From Clostridiales bacterium (GTDB taxonomy: Bacteria > Bacillota > Clostridia > Lachnospirales > Lachnospiraceae): DNA of 64,000 nt. The translations under genes were made by a program, and so were the position numbers. Of the stretch, positions 1-8,171 are shown piece after piece. Location of the stretch: the NCBI GenBank assembly GCA_023663185.1, contig JAMPHY010000001.1:438994-502993 (forward strand), given 5' to 3'. The notes under the pieces were generated by a model, which was given only the letters and a program-made list of their open reading frames with translations, was not told the origin of the DNA and did not search any database. Numbering within the stretch: the first letter of the stretch is position 1; the number at the start of each line of letters is the position of its first letter.

Positions 1-128
1 GCCTTAAAGGTAAGGCGGTAGTCCCGTATAACCCCCGTGCCGACCGCCTCCGCGTCAGGACAGCGGTATCCCATCTGCCCAACATTCAGGTTACTGCCGT
101 AAGCGGCATAAAGTGTGCTTTTTACCAT
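1..128 (-). CDS. gamma-glutamylcyclotransferase-like protein (partial, runs off the left edge)
   Basis: Only the first ~42 residues lie in the window, starting MVKSTLYAAYGSNLN. The YGSNL motif near the N terminus is the hallmark of the AIG2/GGCT-like cyclotransferase fold, which cleaves gamma-glutamyl-amine linkages to release 5-oxoproline. A strong ribosome binding site (AAAGGAGGAAG, 8 bases before ATG) fixes the start. It lies 64 bases downstream of the amidoligase on the same strand, so the two are probably co-transcribed. The family call is good for an N-terminal fragment; the substrate is unknown. Confidence 0.75.
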   Translation of the reverse strand, partial: MVKSTLYAAYGSNLNVGQMGYRCPDAEAVGTGVIRDYRLTFK

Positions 129-192
129 ATCTATCTTCCTCCTTTTATCATATCAATGCGTCTTTGGAATACCCCGAAGCAGAGTGGTGCGC

Positions 193-1092
193 CTAAGCGC
201 ACCGCCCGTGCCTCCATGCCGAATCGCCGGATAAGTTCTTTGTCATGTGGTGTCGGCATGTCTTAAACTCGTCGCCATTCAAGCCAAGCCTGAGAAGCCA
301 GCACCTCATGCAATACTTCTCATTGTCGGTCACGCTACGGCGGCAACTCGCCTTTGACTGCGTGAGTGCCTGATGGCTTAAGGCAAGACAGAACTGTATA
401 TAAGATTTAATCTCCCCAGCGTGAGTCGTGGAATTGAATAAGCGGAATTCGACTGTACCCTTAGTAAAGGTCGCATGAAGATTGAGTCCGCGGTATCGGC
501 TCGCGTTATAGTGTGAATTGCGGGAATCGAAAGTACCCTGATACCACATATCCGCAAGTTCATCCAGAGTCTGCGGCTTCCTTGCATTGATTACCCTGAT
601 TAAATCCGTGTTCACTTTTTTGCAGTAATTCAGGCGTTCAGGCGCAATCTGTAACGCTTTGTACAAGATATCTTCCTTCTGCGCCATCAGGTTGACAAGA
701 TTTTTCAAGGTCTGCGGCGTGTGGCGGCTTGCGTCTACATGGATATGGATGCCACAGGATTTATTGGCAAACGCACCAGCATGACGCAACTGCCTGACAA
801 CTTCCTGCAAATCCTCAATGTCGGCGTAGGTCAAGATGGGACTTACGACTTCTGTGGAATATTCACTACCCGCGATGCTCTTCCCACCGTAACTGTTTTT
901 CTTCTGGCAGGTGATAGACGCGTCCCGTACAATTTTCCATATGCGCCCATTACGGTCAACTGCGTGATATGCGTGGTAGCCTCCGCCGATAAAACTGAAA
1001 GTTGTGCCAAAGTACCCAGCGATGACTTGTGCCGCGCGCTCCCTTGTAATTCCCGTTAATTCGATTTCGATGCCAAATCTCTGCGTCTTCAT
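193..1092 (-). CDS. amidoligase family enzyme
   Basis: A 299-aa protein with the amidoligase_2 (COOH-NH2 ligase) pattern: an N-terminal RFGIEIELTG strand, a central GIHIHVDASRHTPQTL segment with the paired histidines, and a C-terminal GTVEFRLFNSTTHAGEIKSY block. Members of this glutamine-synthetase-fold family are predicted to form amide bonds between a carboxylate and an amine. The gene starts after GGAGGAAAAAAT and is followed by a cyclotransferase-like gene, a pairing described for this family, where one enzyme may make and the other undo or trim a gamma-glutamyl amide. It sits in a probable mobile element. The function in the cell is not known. Confidence 0.85.
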   Translation of the reverse strand: MKTQRFGIEIELTGITRERAAQVIAGYFGTTFSFIGGGYHAYHAVDRNGRIWKIVRDASITCQKKNSYGGKSIAGSEYSTEVVSPILTYADIEDLQEVVRQLRHAGAFANKSCGIHIHVDASRHTPQTLKNLVNLMAQKEDILYKALQIAPERLNYCKKVNTDLIRVINARKPQTLDELADMWYQGTFDSRNSHYNASRYRGLNLHATFTKGTVEFRLFNSTTHAGEIKSYIQFCLALSHQALTQSKASCRRSVTDNEKYCMRCWLLRLGLNGDEFKTCRHHMTKNLSGDSAWRHGRCA

Positions 1093-1136
1093 ATTTTTTC
1101 CTCCAATCCGTACATTTGTTCTCTTTTGGTGTGTTT

Positions 1137-1165
1137 AGTGTACCTCTACAGTGGGAGTTAATCAA
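1137..1165 (-). promoter_or_regulatory. candidate sigma-A promoter of the amidoligase operon
   Basis: On the minus strand TTGATT (1160-1165) is followed after 17 bases by TACACT (1137-1142), about 45 bases upstream of the amidoligase start. Both boxes match consensus at four of six positions and the spacing is ideal. Confidence 0.5.
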
Positions 1166-1946
1166 GTTATTTTTACACTCTAAATTGCACAAAAATCTCT
1201 GGAATAATGAATGGTGAATTTGTTACATATGCTTCATCTTAATAAAAAATGCGGACTGCGTGGCGCGGCAACTGCGTCAGGGTGGCAGATGGCGTGGCAG
1301 GAATACCCCTGAAGATAGGAAAGAAAACTCAAAAAACAGTGAAAAAACTAACGGGCGCAACTCGCGAAAAAAATGGCAACGCAGATAGGCGGCATGGCGC
1401 GGTTAAAATCGTATCGTTTGGCTAATTAAAGCATTTCAGTGGTAAAAATGGAAAATATGGTCGGCGGCAGAGAGAAGTAGGTGTGTGGGAAAGTAACTCA
1501 AATTTTTACTATAATAATAGGAAGAAACTGGCAGATGGCAACGCGGGGGCTGTCGGTAACGGACTAACCCCCGCCCACCACCCCTGATGGATACCATATC
1601 AAAATAAATAAGCAATATTAATATATTTTTTTATATAATAACCCCACCCACCACCCCGTCTAATACCTTATGTTGATTTATTGAGCGTATTAATATTATT
1701 ACTATAACGTATGTAATAGCTGTTTAGTATATAGTCAAAAAATGTGTTTCCATATTAATGAAATAGAAAAAATCTCAATATTCATATCGGTAATCTGAAT
1801 AATTTATTATTGAAATTATGTTTGTTTCCGCGACTGCCACAGCCACAGGAGTCCCTGAGAAACAACGCATCTTCTCGCAGGGCAAGCAATCCCCTCGGCA
1901 TTTCCGGCGGCACTCTGCCGCATTTTCCATAAGGTAAATGTCATGC
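1166..1946. other. non-coding stretch with AT-rich segment and CCCACCACCCC words
   Basis: No convincing gene was found here. The first part (about 1240-1560) is rich in GGCAGATGGC and GGCGCGG words. CCCACCACCCC occurs twice, near 1573 and 1646, and brackets and precedes a very AT-rich segment (about 1590-1800). An AT-rich block next to phased repeats looks like an origin or partition region of a mobile replicon, but this is inference. Confidence 0.4.
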
Positions 1947-1947
1947 G

Positions 1948-2295
1948 CAGGATTACAAAATTTGCAGTCAATAAGCTGTTCTGCATTACAAAATCTGAGA
2001 ATTTTCATCATAGCAAGATTACATTTTTGGCATAAATTTCTCTTTTTCAGATTACAATCGCCCATTTTTTAAAACCATAAAGATTACAAATTTTGGCAAA
2101 ATCACACTGCGGAGATTACATTTTCTCACCATTTTCAGCGAATCAAGATTACAAATCAGACCAAAAACTCAGCAACCGAGATTACAATTTCTGCCGCTCC
2201 GTAGGCAATCAAAGTTACATTTTTTTATATGTTCCACAGTTCAAAGCTTACATTTTGCGTTCCAGAACCCCGCCACAGAATTACAGTGCGGTACG
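1948..2295. repeat. iteron-like array A: 11 units, 32-33 bp period, core AGATTACA
   Basis: The word TTACA, mostly inside AGATTACAAWTTT, begins at 1953, 1986, 2019, 2052, 2084, 2116, 2149, 2182, 2215, 2248 and 2281. The steps are 33, 33, 33, 32, 32, 33, 33, 33, 33 and 33. Only about 12 bases per unit are conserved; the rest is unique. Two 32-base steps break any reading frame, so the periodicity is a DNA property and not a repeated peptide. All copies point the same way. The structure resembles plasmid iterons or ParR/RHH-bound centromere repeats, and a ribbon-helix-helix protein is encoded just downstream. Confidence 0.85.
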
Positions 2296-2349
2296 TCCGC
2301 AGATGTCCCAGATGAACCCAGCCCGCTACCTATATGCCAGAAAAGGTGC

Positions 2350-2550
2350 GCGATATTGATTTTTTGCAACAGCGATATGGGGTTTTGAAACAGCGATATT
2401 CGCTTCCCCAAATCCAATATCACTTTATCACAACCCTGATATGACTTTTGGCATGCGCGAGTTGGGAGAAAGAAATAAGCAATATCTTCTTTTTGGCACG
2501 TGAGATGGCAGATTTGACAGCGATATGGCGTTTTTGACCGTGATATTGCA
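2350..2550. repeat. iteron-like array B: ~10 units, ~21 bp period, core GCGATAT
   Basis: RATAT words, most often GCGATAT or TGATAT, begin at 2352, 2374, 2395, 2416, 2438, 2481, 2522 and 2542. The steps are 22, 21, 21, 22, 43, 41 and 20, so the two double steps hide degenerate units near 2459 and 2502. Several units are followed by a T-rich stretch (TTTTGA). The ~21 bp step is two helical turns, putting every unit on one face of the DNA. The array ends about 90 bases before the methyltransferase start. Confidence 0.75.
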
Positions 2551-2637
2551 ATTATCCTGAGTTGACTGGCGAGTTGGGGGATAAGTTCTATCTTTCAATT
2601 TTTGAAATTTTTGAAAGGTAGAAAGCGAGGAACCGAA

Positions 2638-3957
2638 ATGGTAAAAAAAGATGCAACATTAACAATCAACATTCCGATTGCGCTTCTAGAAATGCTGCGC
2701 AATCACTTCGAGACCGACAACATCTCGGAAGCCATAAACAATGGACTGAATGGCTTCCTGTCTTCCTCATCATATGGGGAAAGAATGGATGCCTTTGCAA
2801 TTCATCAAATTATTCCGATTGAAGAACGCAGGAACATGACTAAGTACGTTGTGCGTGTTACGCAGAATCTGAAGCAAGCCGTGAACACATATACCAGCGC
2901 AGACACATGTTATAATCACGTAACTGTCATGCTGGCAAATTTCCTATGCTTCTCTGGGGCAGTCCCAGCACTTAAGACTCCGCCAGAGACAAATGTTGCC
3001 CCCATACATAAGGTTATTCCTAATAAGTGCATGCACCTCTTAAGAATTTTAGGAAGTAAATGGAATTCCGTAATGTATAATGCAATTTTACATATTTTGC
3101 AGTCCTCAGACAAAATTTGGGCTACCAGTGTTGAACCCTTCGCTGGCGCACTCGGAATCTTCGCCAACTTCCGCCTTGCATTTAATGAAATCATTAACGA
3201 CATCGACCTGCGGAAAATTAACTTGTATCGGACAATCCAAGACGCTTACGCTGAGCTGCTTGTCGGCATGTTGAACATGTCGGTGACACAGGAAACTTTT
3301 GATAAAAATAAGGAAGCATTAAAAGCAGGATTTGACCTTGATAGCGCAAGCCCGAATGTAGAAGCCGCAACCAGCTTCTTGTTTTCAAACCTGCTTTCAA
3401 CGCGTAATACTGGCATTACCTTCAAAGCGTTAAGTCAGGAGAAATACAGAGAGCGATTGGACGCATTGGCTCTCCTTAACGCCAGAATGAAGGGCGTTAA
3501 AATCCACGGGTGTTATGGACTGGATATCATAAAAAAATACATGGGTAGAACGGACACCGTATTCATCATCGATCCACCGTATCTGGATACGAATGTTTAT
3601 GAAAATACGTTAATCATTGACAAAAAGTACGATAACAAGATGAAAAAATTTGACTATGAAGAACATCGGCAACTTGCCCAGTTATTGCACAAAACGCATC
3701 AGAAGCAGGGAAATGATTTCATCTTATTTTGCCGCACCACAGTGACGAGAGAGCATGACCAAAAAACGAAAGAGATAACGAATTTTGCGCAACTGGAAGC
3801 GGGTGACAGGCATATGAAAGGGCGGATTGATGATTTGTATTGGGGGTACGGCTACTACTACATCGACGTACCCTATGACAAAGATGGTACAGTGGAGCGT
3901 ATTATTACCAGCTTCAATTTTGACGGCGCAACTAAGTATGGAAAGGAGCGTGCATGA
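2638..3957 (+). CDS. ribbon-helix-helix / D12-class adenine DNA methyltransferase fusion
   Basis: A 439-aa protein. Residues ~5-43 look like a ribbon-helix-helix DNA-binding domain: a strand ATLTINIP followed by two helices with TDNISEAINNGL. The rest resembles Dam/DpnIIA-type N6-adenine methyltransferases, with an EPFAGALGIF SAM-binding motif from E166 and a catalytic DPPY motif from D312. ATG 2638 was chosen over an upstream TTG (2602) because GAGGAA lies 8 bases before it and the RHH strand follows directly. The stop overlaps the integrase start (ATGA), so the two are translationally coupled. No restriction enzyme is visible nearby. The upstream repeat arrays are obvious candidate binding sites. 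The fusion is inferred by eye. Confidence 0.8.
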   Translation: MVKKDATLTINIPIALLEMLRNHFETDNISEAINNGLNGFLSSSSYGERMDAFAIHQIIPIEERRNMTKYVVRVTQNLKQAVNTYTSADTCYNHVTVMLANFLCFSGAVPALKTPPETNVAPIHKVIPNKCMHLLRILGSKWNSVMYNAILHILQSSDKIWATSVEPFAGALGIFANFRLAFNEIINDIDLRKINLYRTIQDAYAELLVGMLNMSVTQETFDKNKEALKAGFDLDSASPNVEAATSFLFSNLLSTRNTGITFKALSQEKYRERLDALALLNARMKGVKIHGCYGLDIIKKYMGRTDTVFIIDPPYLDTNVYENTLIIDKKYDNKMKKFDYEEHRQLAQLLHKTHQKQGNDFILFCRTTVTREHDQKTKEITNFAQLEAGDRHMKGRIDDLYWGYGYYYIDVPYDKDGTVERIITSFNFDGATKYGKERA

Positions 3958-5231
3958 TTATGAGAAAATCCGTATCTGCCATTTCCTCTCCATCATATGA
4001 ATTTGACTTGCTTTCCACCGAAGAACTCTTTACAATGTCAGATGACGATGTGCAGGAGTATATACATATGCAAAGAGCAAAGTATCTGAAAAAGCACACA
4101 GCACCTATAACGCAAGGAACAGGAAGTGATAAGAGATGGACAACCCGCGTACCTGATAAAACAAAGGCTGACGGTCGCAGGGTAATCCGCAAGCCGACTA
4201 AAGAAGAAGTCGAAAACGAAGTTATCAAATTTTATATGGAACAGGAAAAATCAGCAAAACGCGCCAAGATATCGACTTCCATAACACTGGCTGCACTTTT
4301 TCCGATATGGATTGAATATTCCGCTAATCGCCCTAACATTGCATCTGAAACATTGCGTAAATATAAGAACGATTTCAAACGTTTTGTCAAAGATAGCGAG
4401 TTTGGGAAAATGAAAGTCCGCGCCATAGATTATATCGATGTGGAAGAGTTTCTCATAGCCGAAACGCAACGACTGAATCTGCGAAAACGTGCGCTGAATA
4501 ACTTGTTTGGCAACCTGAAAAGCGTATTTGCATACGCAATGCGTCAGCGGATTATCCAAGCCAATCCCTGCGATTTAGTGGATATGAAAAACGTCCGCCC
4601 ATATTGCAACAACACCGTCAAGCCAGATACCGAGCGTGTGCCTTCGGATGCAGATGTTTCCGCGCTTCTTGAGCGGATACACGAACACCAGACGGAATAT
4701 CCGCTGTACATGGCAGACTATGCCATTGAAATCTGTGTCCATACAGGCTTGCGGGTAGGCGAAGTCGCAGCACTAAAGTGGGATTGTATAGAAGATTGGG
4801 AACTGCTCATTAAGGAATCCGAACATCGCATATACCTAGATGATGGCTCAAGCACTTACGAAATCGGTGCAACCAAAAACGGAAAAATACGCCGCGTCCC
4901 AATTAACGACGACCTGCAGGCAGTATTTGACAGAATACGCTCAATACAGAAAGAATACAATATCCACAGCGAATATATTATCGCCGACACCGATGGTCGC
5001 GTCATTGCGCCAACCATCTCAAATGCAATGTACCGCAGGGGAACAGAAGCCAATATTGATGCAAAAAGCATCCATGCACTACGCAGAAGGGCATCTTCCA
5101 AGTTGAATGTGCTGTTACCGAGTGCATCTGTCGCTCTCATCATGGGGCATACGGAAGAAGTAAACAAGAGACACTACAACTACGACATTGTGGAACAGCA
5201 GGTCAAAAGGGATGCAATGGCACAAATTTAA
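3954..5231 (+). CDS. tyrosine recombinase / phage-type integrase
   Basis: A 425-aa site-specific integrase. Residues ~100-190 form a SAM-like core-binding domain and the C-terminal part is the catalytic domain. All catalytic residues seem present: R267 (HTGLRVGEVAALKW), a KNGKIRR strand, H374 and R377 (HALRR), H399 (MGHTEE) and the nucleophile Y408 (RHYNYD). It is coupled to the methyltransferase by a 4-base overlap and ends 111 bases from the 3' end of a tRNA-Met gene. That is the usual place for the integrase of an element inserted in a tRNA gene. It should be functional. Confidence 0.93.
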   Translation: MIMRKSVSAISSPSYEFDLLSTEELFTMSDDDVQEYIHMQRAKYLKKHTAPITQGTGSDKRWTTRVPDKTKADGRRVIRKPTKEEVENEVIKFYMEQEKSAKRAKISTSITLAALFPIWIEYSANRPNIASETLRKYKNDFKRFVKDSEFGKMKVRAIDYIDVEEFLIAETQRLNLRKRALNNLFGNLKSVFAYAMRQRIIQANPCDLVDMKNVRPYCNNTVKPDTERVPSDADVSALLERIHEHQTEYPLYMADYAIEICVHTGLRVGEVAALKWDCIEDWELLIKESEHRIYLDDGSSTYEIGATKNGKIRRVPINDDLQAVFDRIRSIQKEYNIHSEYIIADTDGRVIAPTISNAMYRRGTEANIDAKSIHALRRRASSKLNVLLPSASVALIMGHTEEVNKRHYNYDIVEQQVKRDAMAQI

Positions 5232-5296
5232 GCACTTTCTTCCTAGAAAAAAATTTGTATCCAACTGTATCCAAAAAATACAAGGGCAAAAAAGGA

Positions 5297-5327
5297 GCGG
5301 GAAGCCGCTAAAATCAAGGCTTCCCGC
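5297..5327 (-). terminator. intrinsic terminator of the tRNA operon
   Basis: A perfect 10-bp inverted repeat (GCGGGAAGCC / GGCTTCCCGC) with an 11-base loop. On the minus strand it is followed by TCCTTTTTTG, so it terminates transcripts coming from the two tRNA genes and perhaps blocks read-through into the integrase. Confidence 0.8.
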
Positions 5328-5341
5328 AATCTTAAAAGTAA

Positions 5342-5415
5342 TAGCGAGAGGGGGACTTGAACCCTCGACACCACGGGTATGAACCGTGTGCTCTAGCCAG
5401 CTGAGCTATCTCGCC
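5342..5415 (-). tRNA. tRNA-Met (CAT anticodon)
   Basis: The cloverleaf folds cleanly: acceptor GGCGAGA with TCTCGCT, anticodon stem CACGG/CCGTG around loop TTCATAC (anticodon CAT), T-loop TTCAAGT and discriminator A. CCA is not encoded. It lacks the C1:A72 mismatch of initiators, so it is an elongator Met tRNA or a tRNA-Ile whose CAT is modified to lysidine. Its 3' end faces the integrase gene and is a likely attachment site. Confidence 0.92.
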
Positions 5416-5466
5416 ATATTCTATTGCTGTCCTCATCAAGCTTTCCATGAAGCTTATACAAGGAAA

Positions 5467-5539
5467 TGGGACCTATAGGGCTCGAACCTATGACCCTCTG
5501 CTTGTAAGGCAGATGCTCTCCCAGCTGAGCTAAGATCCC
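5467..5539 (-). tRNA. tRNA-Val (TAC anticodon)
   Basis: Acceptor GGGATCT pairs with AGGTCCC; the anticodon stem TCTGC/GCAGA encloses CTTACAA, giving anticodon TAC (valine). The T-loop is TTCGAGC and the discriminator A. It lies 51 bases upstream of tRNA-Met and shares its promoter and terminator. Confidence 0.95.
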
Positions 5540-5587
5540 TTAAGGTCGCAGACTATTAAACTATTGCCTTTTGCAACCTGCTTTGCT

Positions 5588-5617
5588 AGTATACAATTTC
5601 TCCACCTACTTTGTCAA
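5588..5617 (-). promoter_or_regulatory. sigma-A promoter of the tRNA-Val/tRNA-Met operon
   Basis: TTGACA (5612-5617) and TATACT (5588-5593) on the minus strand are separated by 18 bases. This near-consensus promoter starts about 40 bases before tRNA-Val. Confidence 0.85.
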
Positions 5618-5635
5618 GGGGTTTTCGTATTTTTT

Positions 5636-7408
5636 TTACATTCTTTCCGGTGCGGAAAAGCCGAGCAAATCAATACAGGTTTCTAAAATATCCTTAGTCA
5701 AAGTAAGCAGCGCAATCCAACCTGACTGTTTTTCTTTATCTTCCTCCGCCAAAATCTTCGTCTCATGATAGAAGCTGTTGAAGGCGTTCGCCAAATCATA
5801 TATATATGCACAGATTTTATGCGGTGCGGCTTCTTCATAAGCGCCCTCGATTGCAGCATTAAACTTTGCAATTTCCAGCATAAGATTTTTCTCTGCTGCA
5901 TTAACCGCGTTGCGCAATGCGACGTTTTTCTGAATAGTAGTATTGTTTTGTTCCTCGTACTTATTCAGAATGGACTTAATCCTGACGATTGTATAAAGTA
6001 TATACGGTCCCGTATCCCCCTCAAATGACGTAAACCTGTCGATATCGAAAATATAGTCTTTCGACGCCTGATTAGACAAATCGCCATACTTAAGAGCCGA
6101 AAGCGCTACAATTTTAGAAGTCTCTTCCGCTTCGTCTACTCCCATTGCGCCGTTTTCCGTGATTTTACGGTGCATCTCCTCATTGATTTCTTTAAACAGG
6201 TTTTCAAGGCGCATGACTCCGCCTTCCCTTGTCTTAAAAGGCTTGCCGTCCTTACCGTTCATGGTTCCGAAACCGATGTGTATAAGCTGTGTTTCCGGCT
6301 TGACAAGTCCGGTTTTTCTTGCGCAGCGGAATACCTGCTCAAAATACAAATCCTGCCGCTTATCCGTCAGGTAAATGAGTTTATCCGGCTGGTATTTGTC
6401 CATACGGTCCATAATAGTCGCCAAATCCGTCGTATTATATAATGCCGCACCGTCGGATTTTAAGATTATGCAGGGCGGTATTTCCTTTGTATCCGTTTCT
6501 TCTTTAACATCTACAACCAGCGCGCCGTCGCTTTCATAGGCGTAGCCGCCCCTCTTCATTTCTTCAACCATGTCCGGAATGATGTCATGCACGTCGGACT
6601 CGCCTTTCCACAAATCAAACTCCACGTTCAGATTAGCGTAGTTTTTCTTCAAATCCGCTATCGACACAGCCAGTATATGATTCCAGAGCGCCCTGTATCC
6701 GCGCACGCCGCTTTGCAGCTTATATGTCGCTTCCATTGCGGCTGCCTTATACTCCGCGTCTTCCTTAGACTTGGCGCTTGCCGTAGGATATATCTCTTCG
6801 AGTTCCGATATGGTAAATGGCGCTTCCTGCGGATATTCCCCCGTATAATCATCATTAAAATATACCAGTTCCGGCTGTCTCTTCTGCAGTTCGGTAATAA
6901 TCAGCCCCATCTGCAGCCCCCAGTCGCCCAGATGTATATCGCCCAAAACGTCATGCCCTGCATAACGGCAGATACGTTTAATGCTCTCTCCTATGATTGC
7001 AGAGCGCAGATGTCCTACATGAAGCGGTTTTGCGACGTTTGGCCCGCCGTAGTCTATGATAATCTTCTGCGCATGTTCCGGCATTTGAAGCCCGAATTTA
7101 TCATCGTTTCGCATGTTTTGCAAGTAGTCTTTTACGAAACCTTCCGACACTTTCAGATTTAAAAAGCCGGGTGCGACGGCGCTTACTTCTGAAAAAACGC
7201 TGCTGCCATTAAGTTTCCCTGCAACTTCTTCAGCAATCATAATCGGCGCTTTATGGTACTGTTTTGCACCCGCCATCGCCCCGTTGCACTGGTATTCGCA
7301 CAAATCCGGTCTATTGGATACCGTTACCTTACCTAAATCCGCCTGATATCCCGCTGCCTCAAATGCTTTCTTCATTTCTTCGGAAATTAAATCTATAAAT
7401 TTTACCAT
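5636..7408 (-). CDS. argS: arginyl-tRNA synthetase
   Basis: A 590-aa class I aminoacyl-tRNA synthetase that charges tRNA-Arg. It has the N-terminal Add1-type domain, the HIGH-type signature HVGH at residues 130-133 (KPLHVGHLRSAIIGES), the GDWGLQMG segment, a NGKDGKPFKTREGG loop in the KMSKS position and a C-terminal DALR anticodon-binding domain ending SAPERM. The start at 7408 (MVKFIDLISEEM) has GGGGGA upstream; longer in-frame starts would run into queH. It is the last gene of the carAB-queH-argS operon, 16 bases after queH. Confidence 0.97.
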   Translation of the reverse strand: MVKFIDLISEEMKKAFEAAGYQADLGKVTVSNRPDLCEYQCNGAMAGAKQYHKAPIMIAEEVAGKLNGSSVFSEVSAVAPGFLNLKVSEGFVKDYLQNMRNDDKFGLQMPEHAQKIIIDYGGPNVAKPLHVGHLRSAIIGESIKRICRYAGHDVLGDIHLGDWGLQMGLIITELQKRQPELVYFNDDYTGEYPQEAPFTISELEEIYPTASAKSKEDAEYKAAAMEATYKLQSGVRGYRALWNHILAVSIADLKKNYANLNVEFDLWKGESDVHDIIPDMVEEMKRGGYAYESDGALVVDVKEETDTKEIPPCIILKSDGAALYNTTDLATIMDRMDKYQPDKLIYLTDKRQDLYFEQVFRCARKTGLVKPETQLIHIGFGTMNGKDGKPFKTREGGVMRLENLFKEINEEMHRKITENGAMGVDEAEETSKIVALSALKYGDLSNQASKDYIFDIDRFTSFEGDTGPYILYTIVRIKSILNKYEEQNNTTIQKNVALRNAVNAAEKNLMLEIAKFNAAIEGAYEEAAPHKICAYIYDLANAFNSFYHETKILAEEDKEKQSGWIALLTLTKDILETCIDLLGFSAPERM

Positions 7409-7424
7409 AAATAATCCCCCATTC

Positions 7425-8171
7425 TTACTGCTTCTCAAGCCGCTGTCTTTCGCGTTCTGCCTTAGAATATATGCAGCCGCAATAATCCTGCCTATATAAA
7501 TCATATTCCTTAGAAAGTTCAATCGAACGTTGATATCCGCCCTTTTTCTTAAAATCGGACGGCAGCCATCTTACGCCGCATTCTTTTGCAATACGCTCTC
7601 CGATTTCATTTATCTTAGGCGCATTCTTTAAAGGGCTGATTGTTAAAGTAGTGGTAAAATAGTCATATTTGTCTTCTATTGCTATCTGCGACGTTTTTCT
7701 AAGGCGCATTTCAAAACATTTAAAACATCTTTCTCCGCCCTCTTGACAATGTTCCAGTCCTTTGACCGTCACAAAAAACTCCTCTGGCTCATAGTCGCCC
7801 TCGATTATATCAATCGGGCATGCTGTTTCAGGTATACCGCGGCATTCGGCAGCTGCATCCATATTCATTACCTGCGTCCGGACAGTTTTAGGTATATCTT
7901 CAAGCATATGTTCAGACATATTTTCTGATATCTCATTATACGCCGCAATCAGCCTTTTCTGTTCTGCGACTCTTTTCTTATATTCCTCATCAAGCGAAAT
8001 ATTAGGGTTATAATAAAACACCGTAATCTTAAAAAACTCCCGCAGATATTCCAGCACATAACTACTACAAGGCGCGCAACAGCTATGCAGCAGCAGTCGC
8101 GGCGGCTCGCCGTCCGCTATGCCTTCTATTATTCTATCCAGTTCTTTCTGATAATTTCTCACCATATCCAT
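7425..8171 (-). CDS. queH: epoxyqueuosine reductase QueH
   Basis: A 248-aa protein of the QueH (former DUF208) family, which carries out the last step of queuosine synthesis by reducing epoxyqueuosine in tRNA and replaces QueG in many Firmicutes. The metal-binding cysteines are visible: SCCAPCSS (C31, C32, C35), a GGERCFKCFEMRL segment and the C-terminal DYCGCIYSK. Its ATG overlaps the carB stop by one base (TAATG), so the genes are translationally coupled. Confidence 0.93.
   Translation of the reverse strand: MDMVRNYQKELDRIIEGIADGEPPRLLLHSCCAPCSSYVLEYLREFFKITVFYYNPNISLDEEYKKRVAEQKRLIAAYNEISENMSEHMLEDIPKTVRTQVMNMDAAAECRGIPETACPIDIIEGDYEPEEFFVTVKGLEHCQEGGERCFKCFEMRLRKTSQIAIEDKYDYFTTTLTISPLKNAPKINEIGERIAKECGVRWLPSDFKKKGGYQRSIELSKEYDLYRQDYCGCIYSKAERERQRLEKQ

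Noticed and set aside
721..1059. 112-aa frame on the plus strand
   Set aside because: It is antisense to the amidoligase, which has clear family motifs and a strong ribosome binding site.
1217..1229. TTTGTTACATAT as a third copy of the saccharide cis-element block
   Set aside because: Only one of three blocks is approximated, with a base change, and the other blocks are absent.
1775..2065. 96-aa cysteine-rich protein on the minus strand with an 11-residue CN repeat
   Set aside because: The repeat is a by-product of the 33-base DNA array (TGTAAT reads CN). There is no ribosome binding site, and the 32-base steps break the frame.
1948..2295. CRISPR array
   Set aside because: The period is regular, but only 8-12 bases are conserved, the core is not palindromic, and no cas genes are near. 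Two unit steps differ by one base.
2093..2359. 88-aa protein on the plus strand
   Set aside because: It lies inside the repeat array, lacks a ribosome binding site and has no domain. Its 11-residue rhythm is again due to the DNA period.
2602..2637. Earlier start (TTG) for the methyltransferase
   Set aside because: No ribosome binding site precedes it, and the sequence is made of a TTTTTGAAA direct repeat. ATG 2638 has GAGGAA.
6587..7162. 191-aa frame on the plus strand
   Set aside because: It is antisense to the conserved catalytic core of argS and has no family features.
7409..7424. T-box before argS
   Set aside because: Only 16 bases separate queH and argS, so there is no room for a T-box leader.
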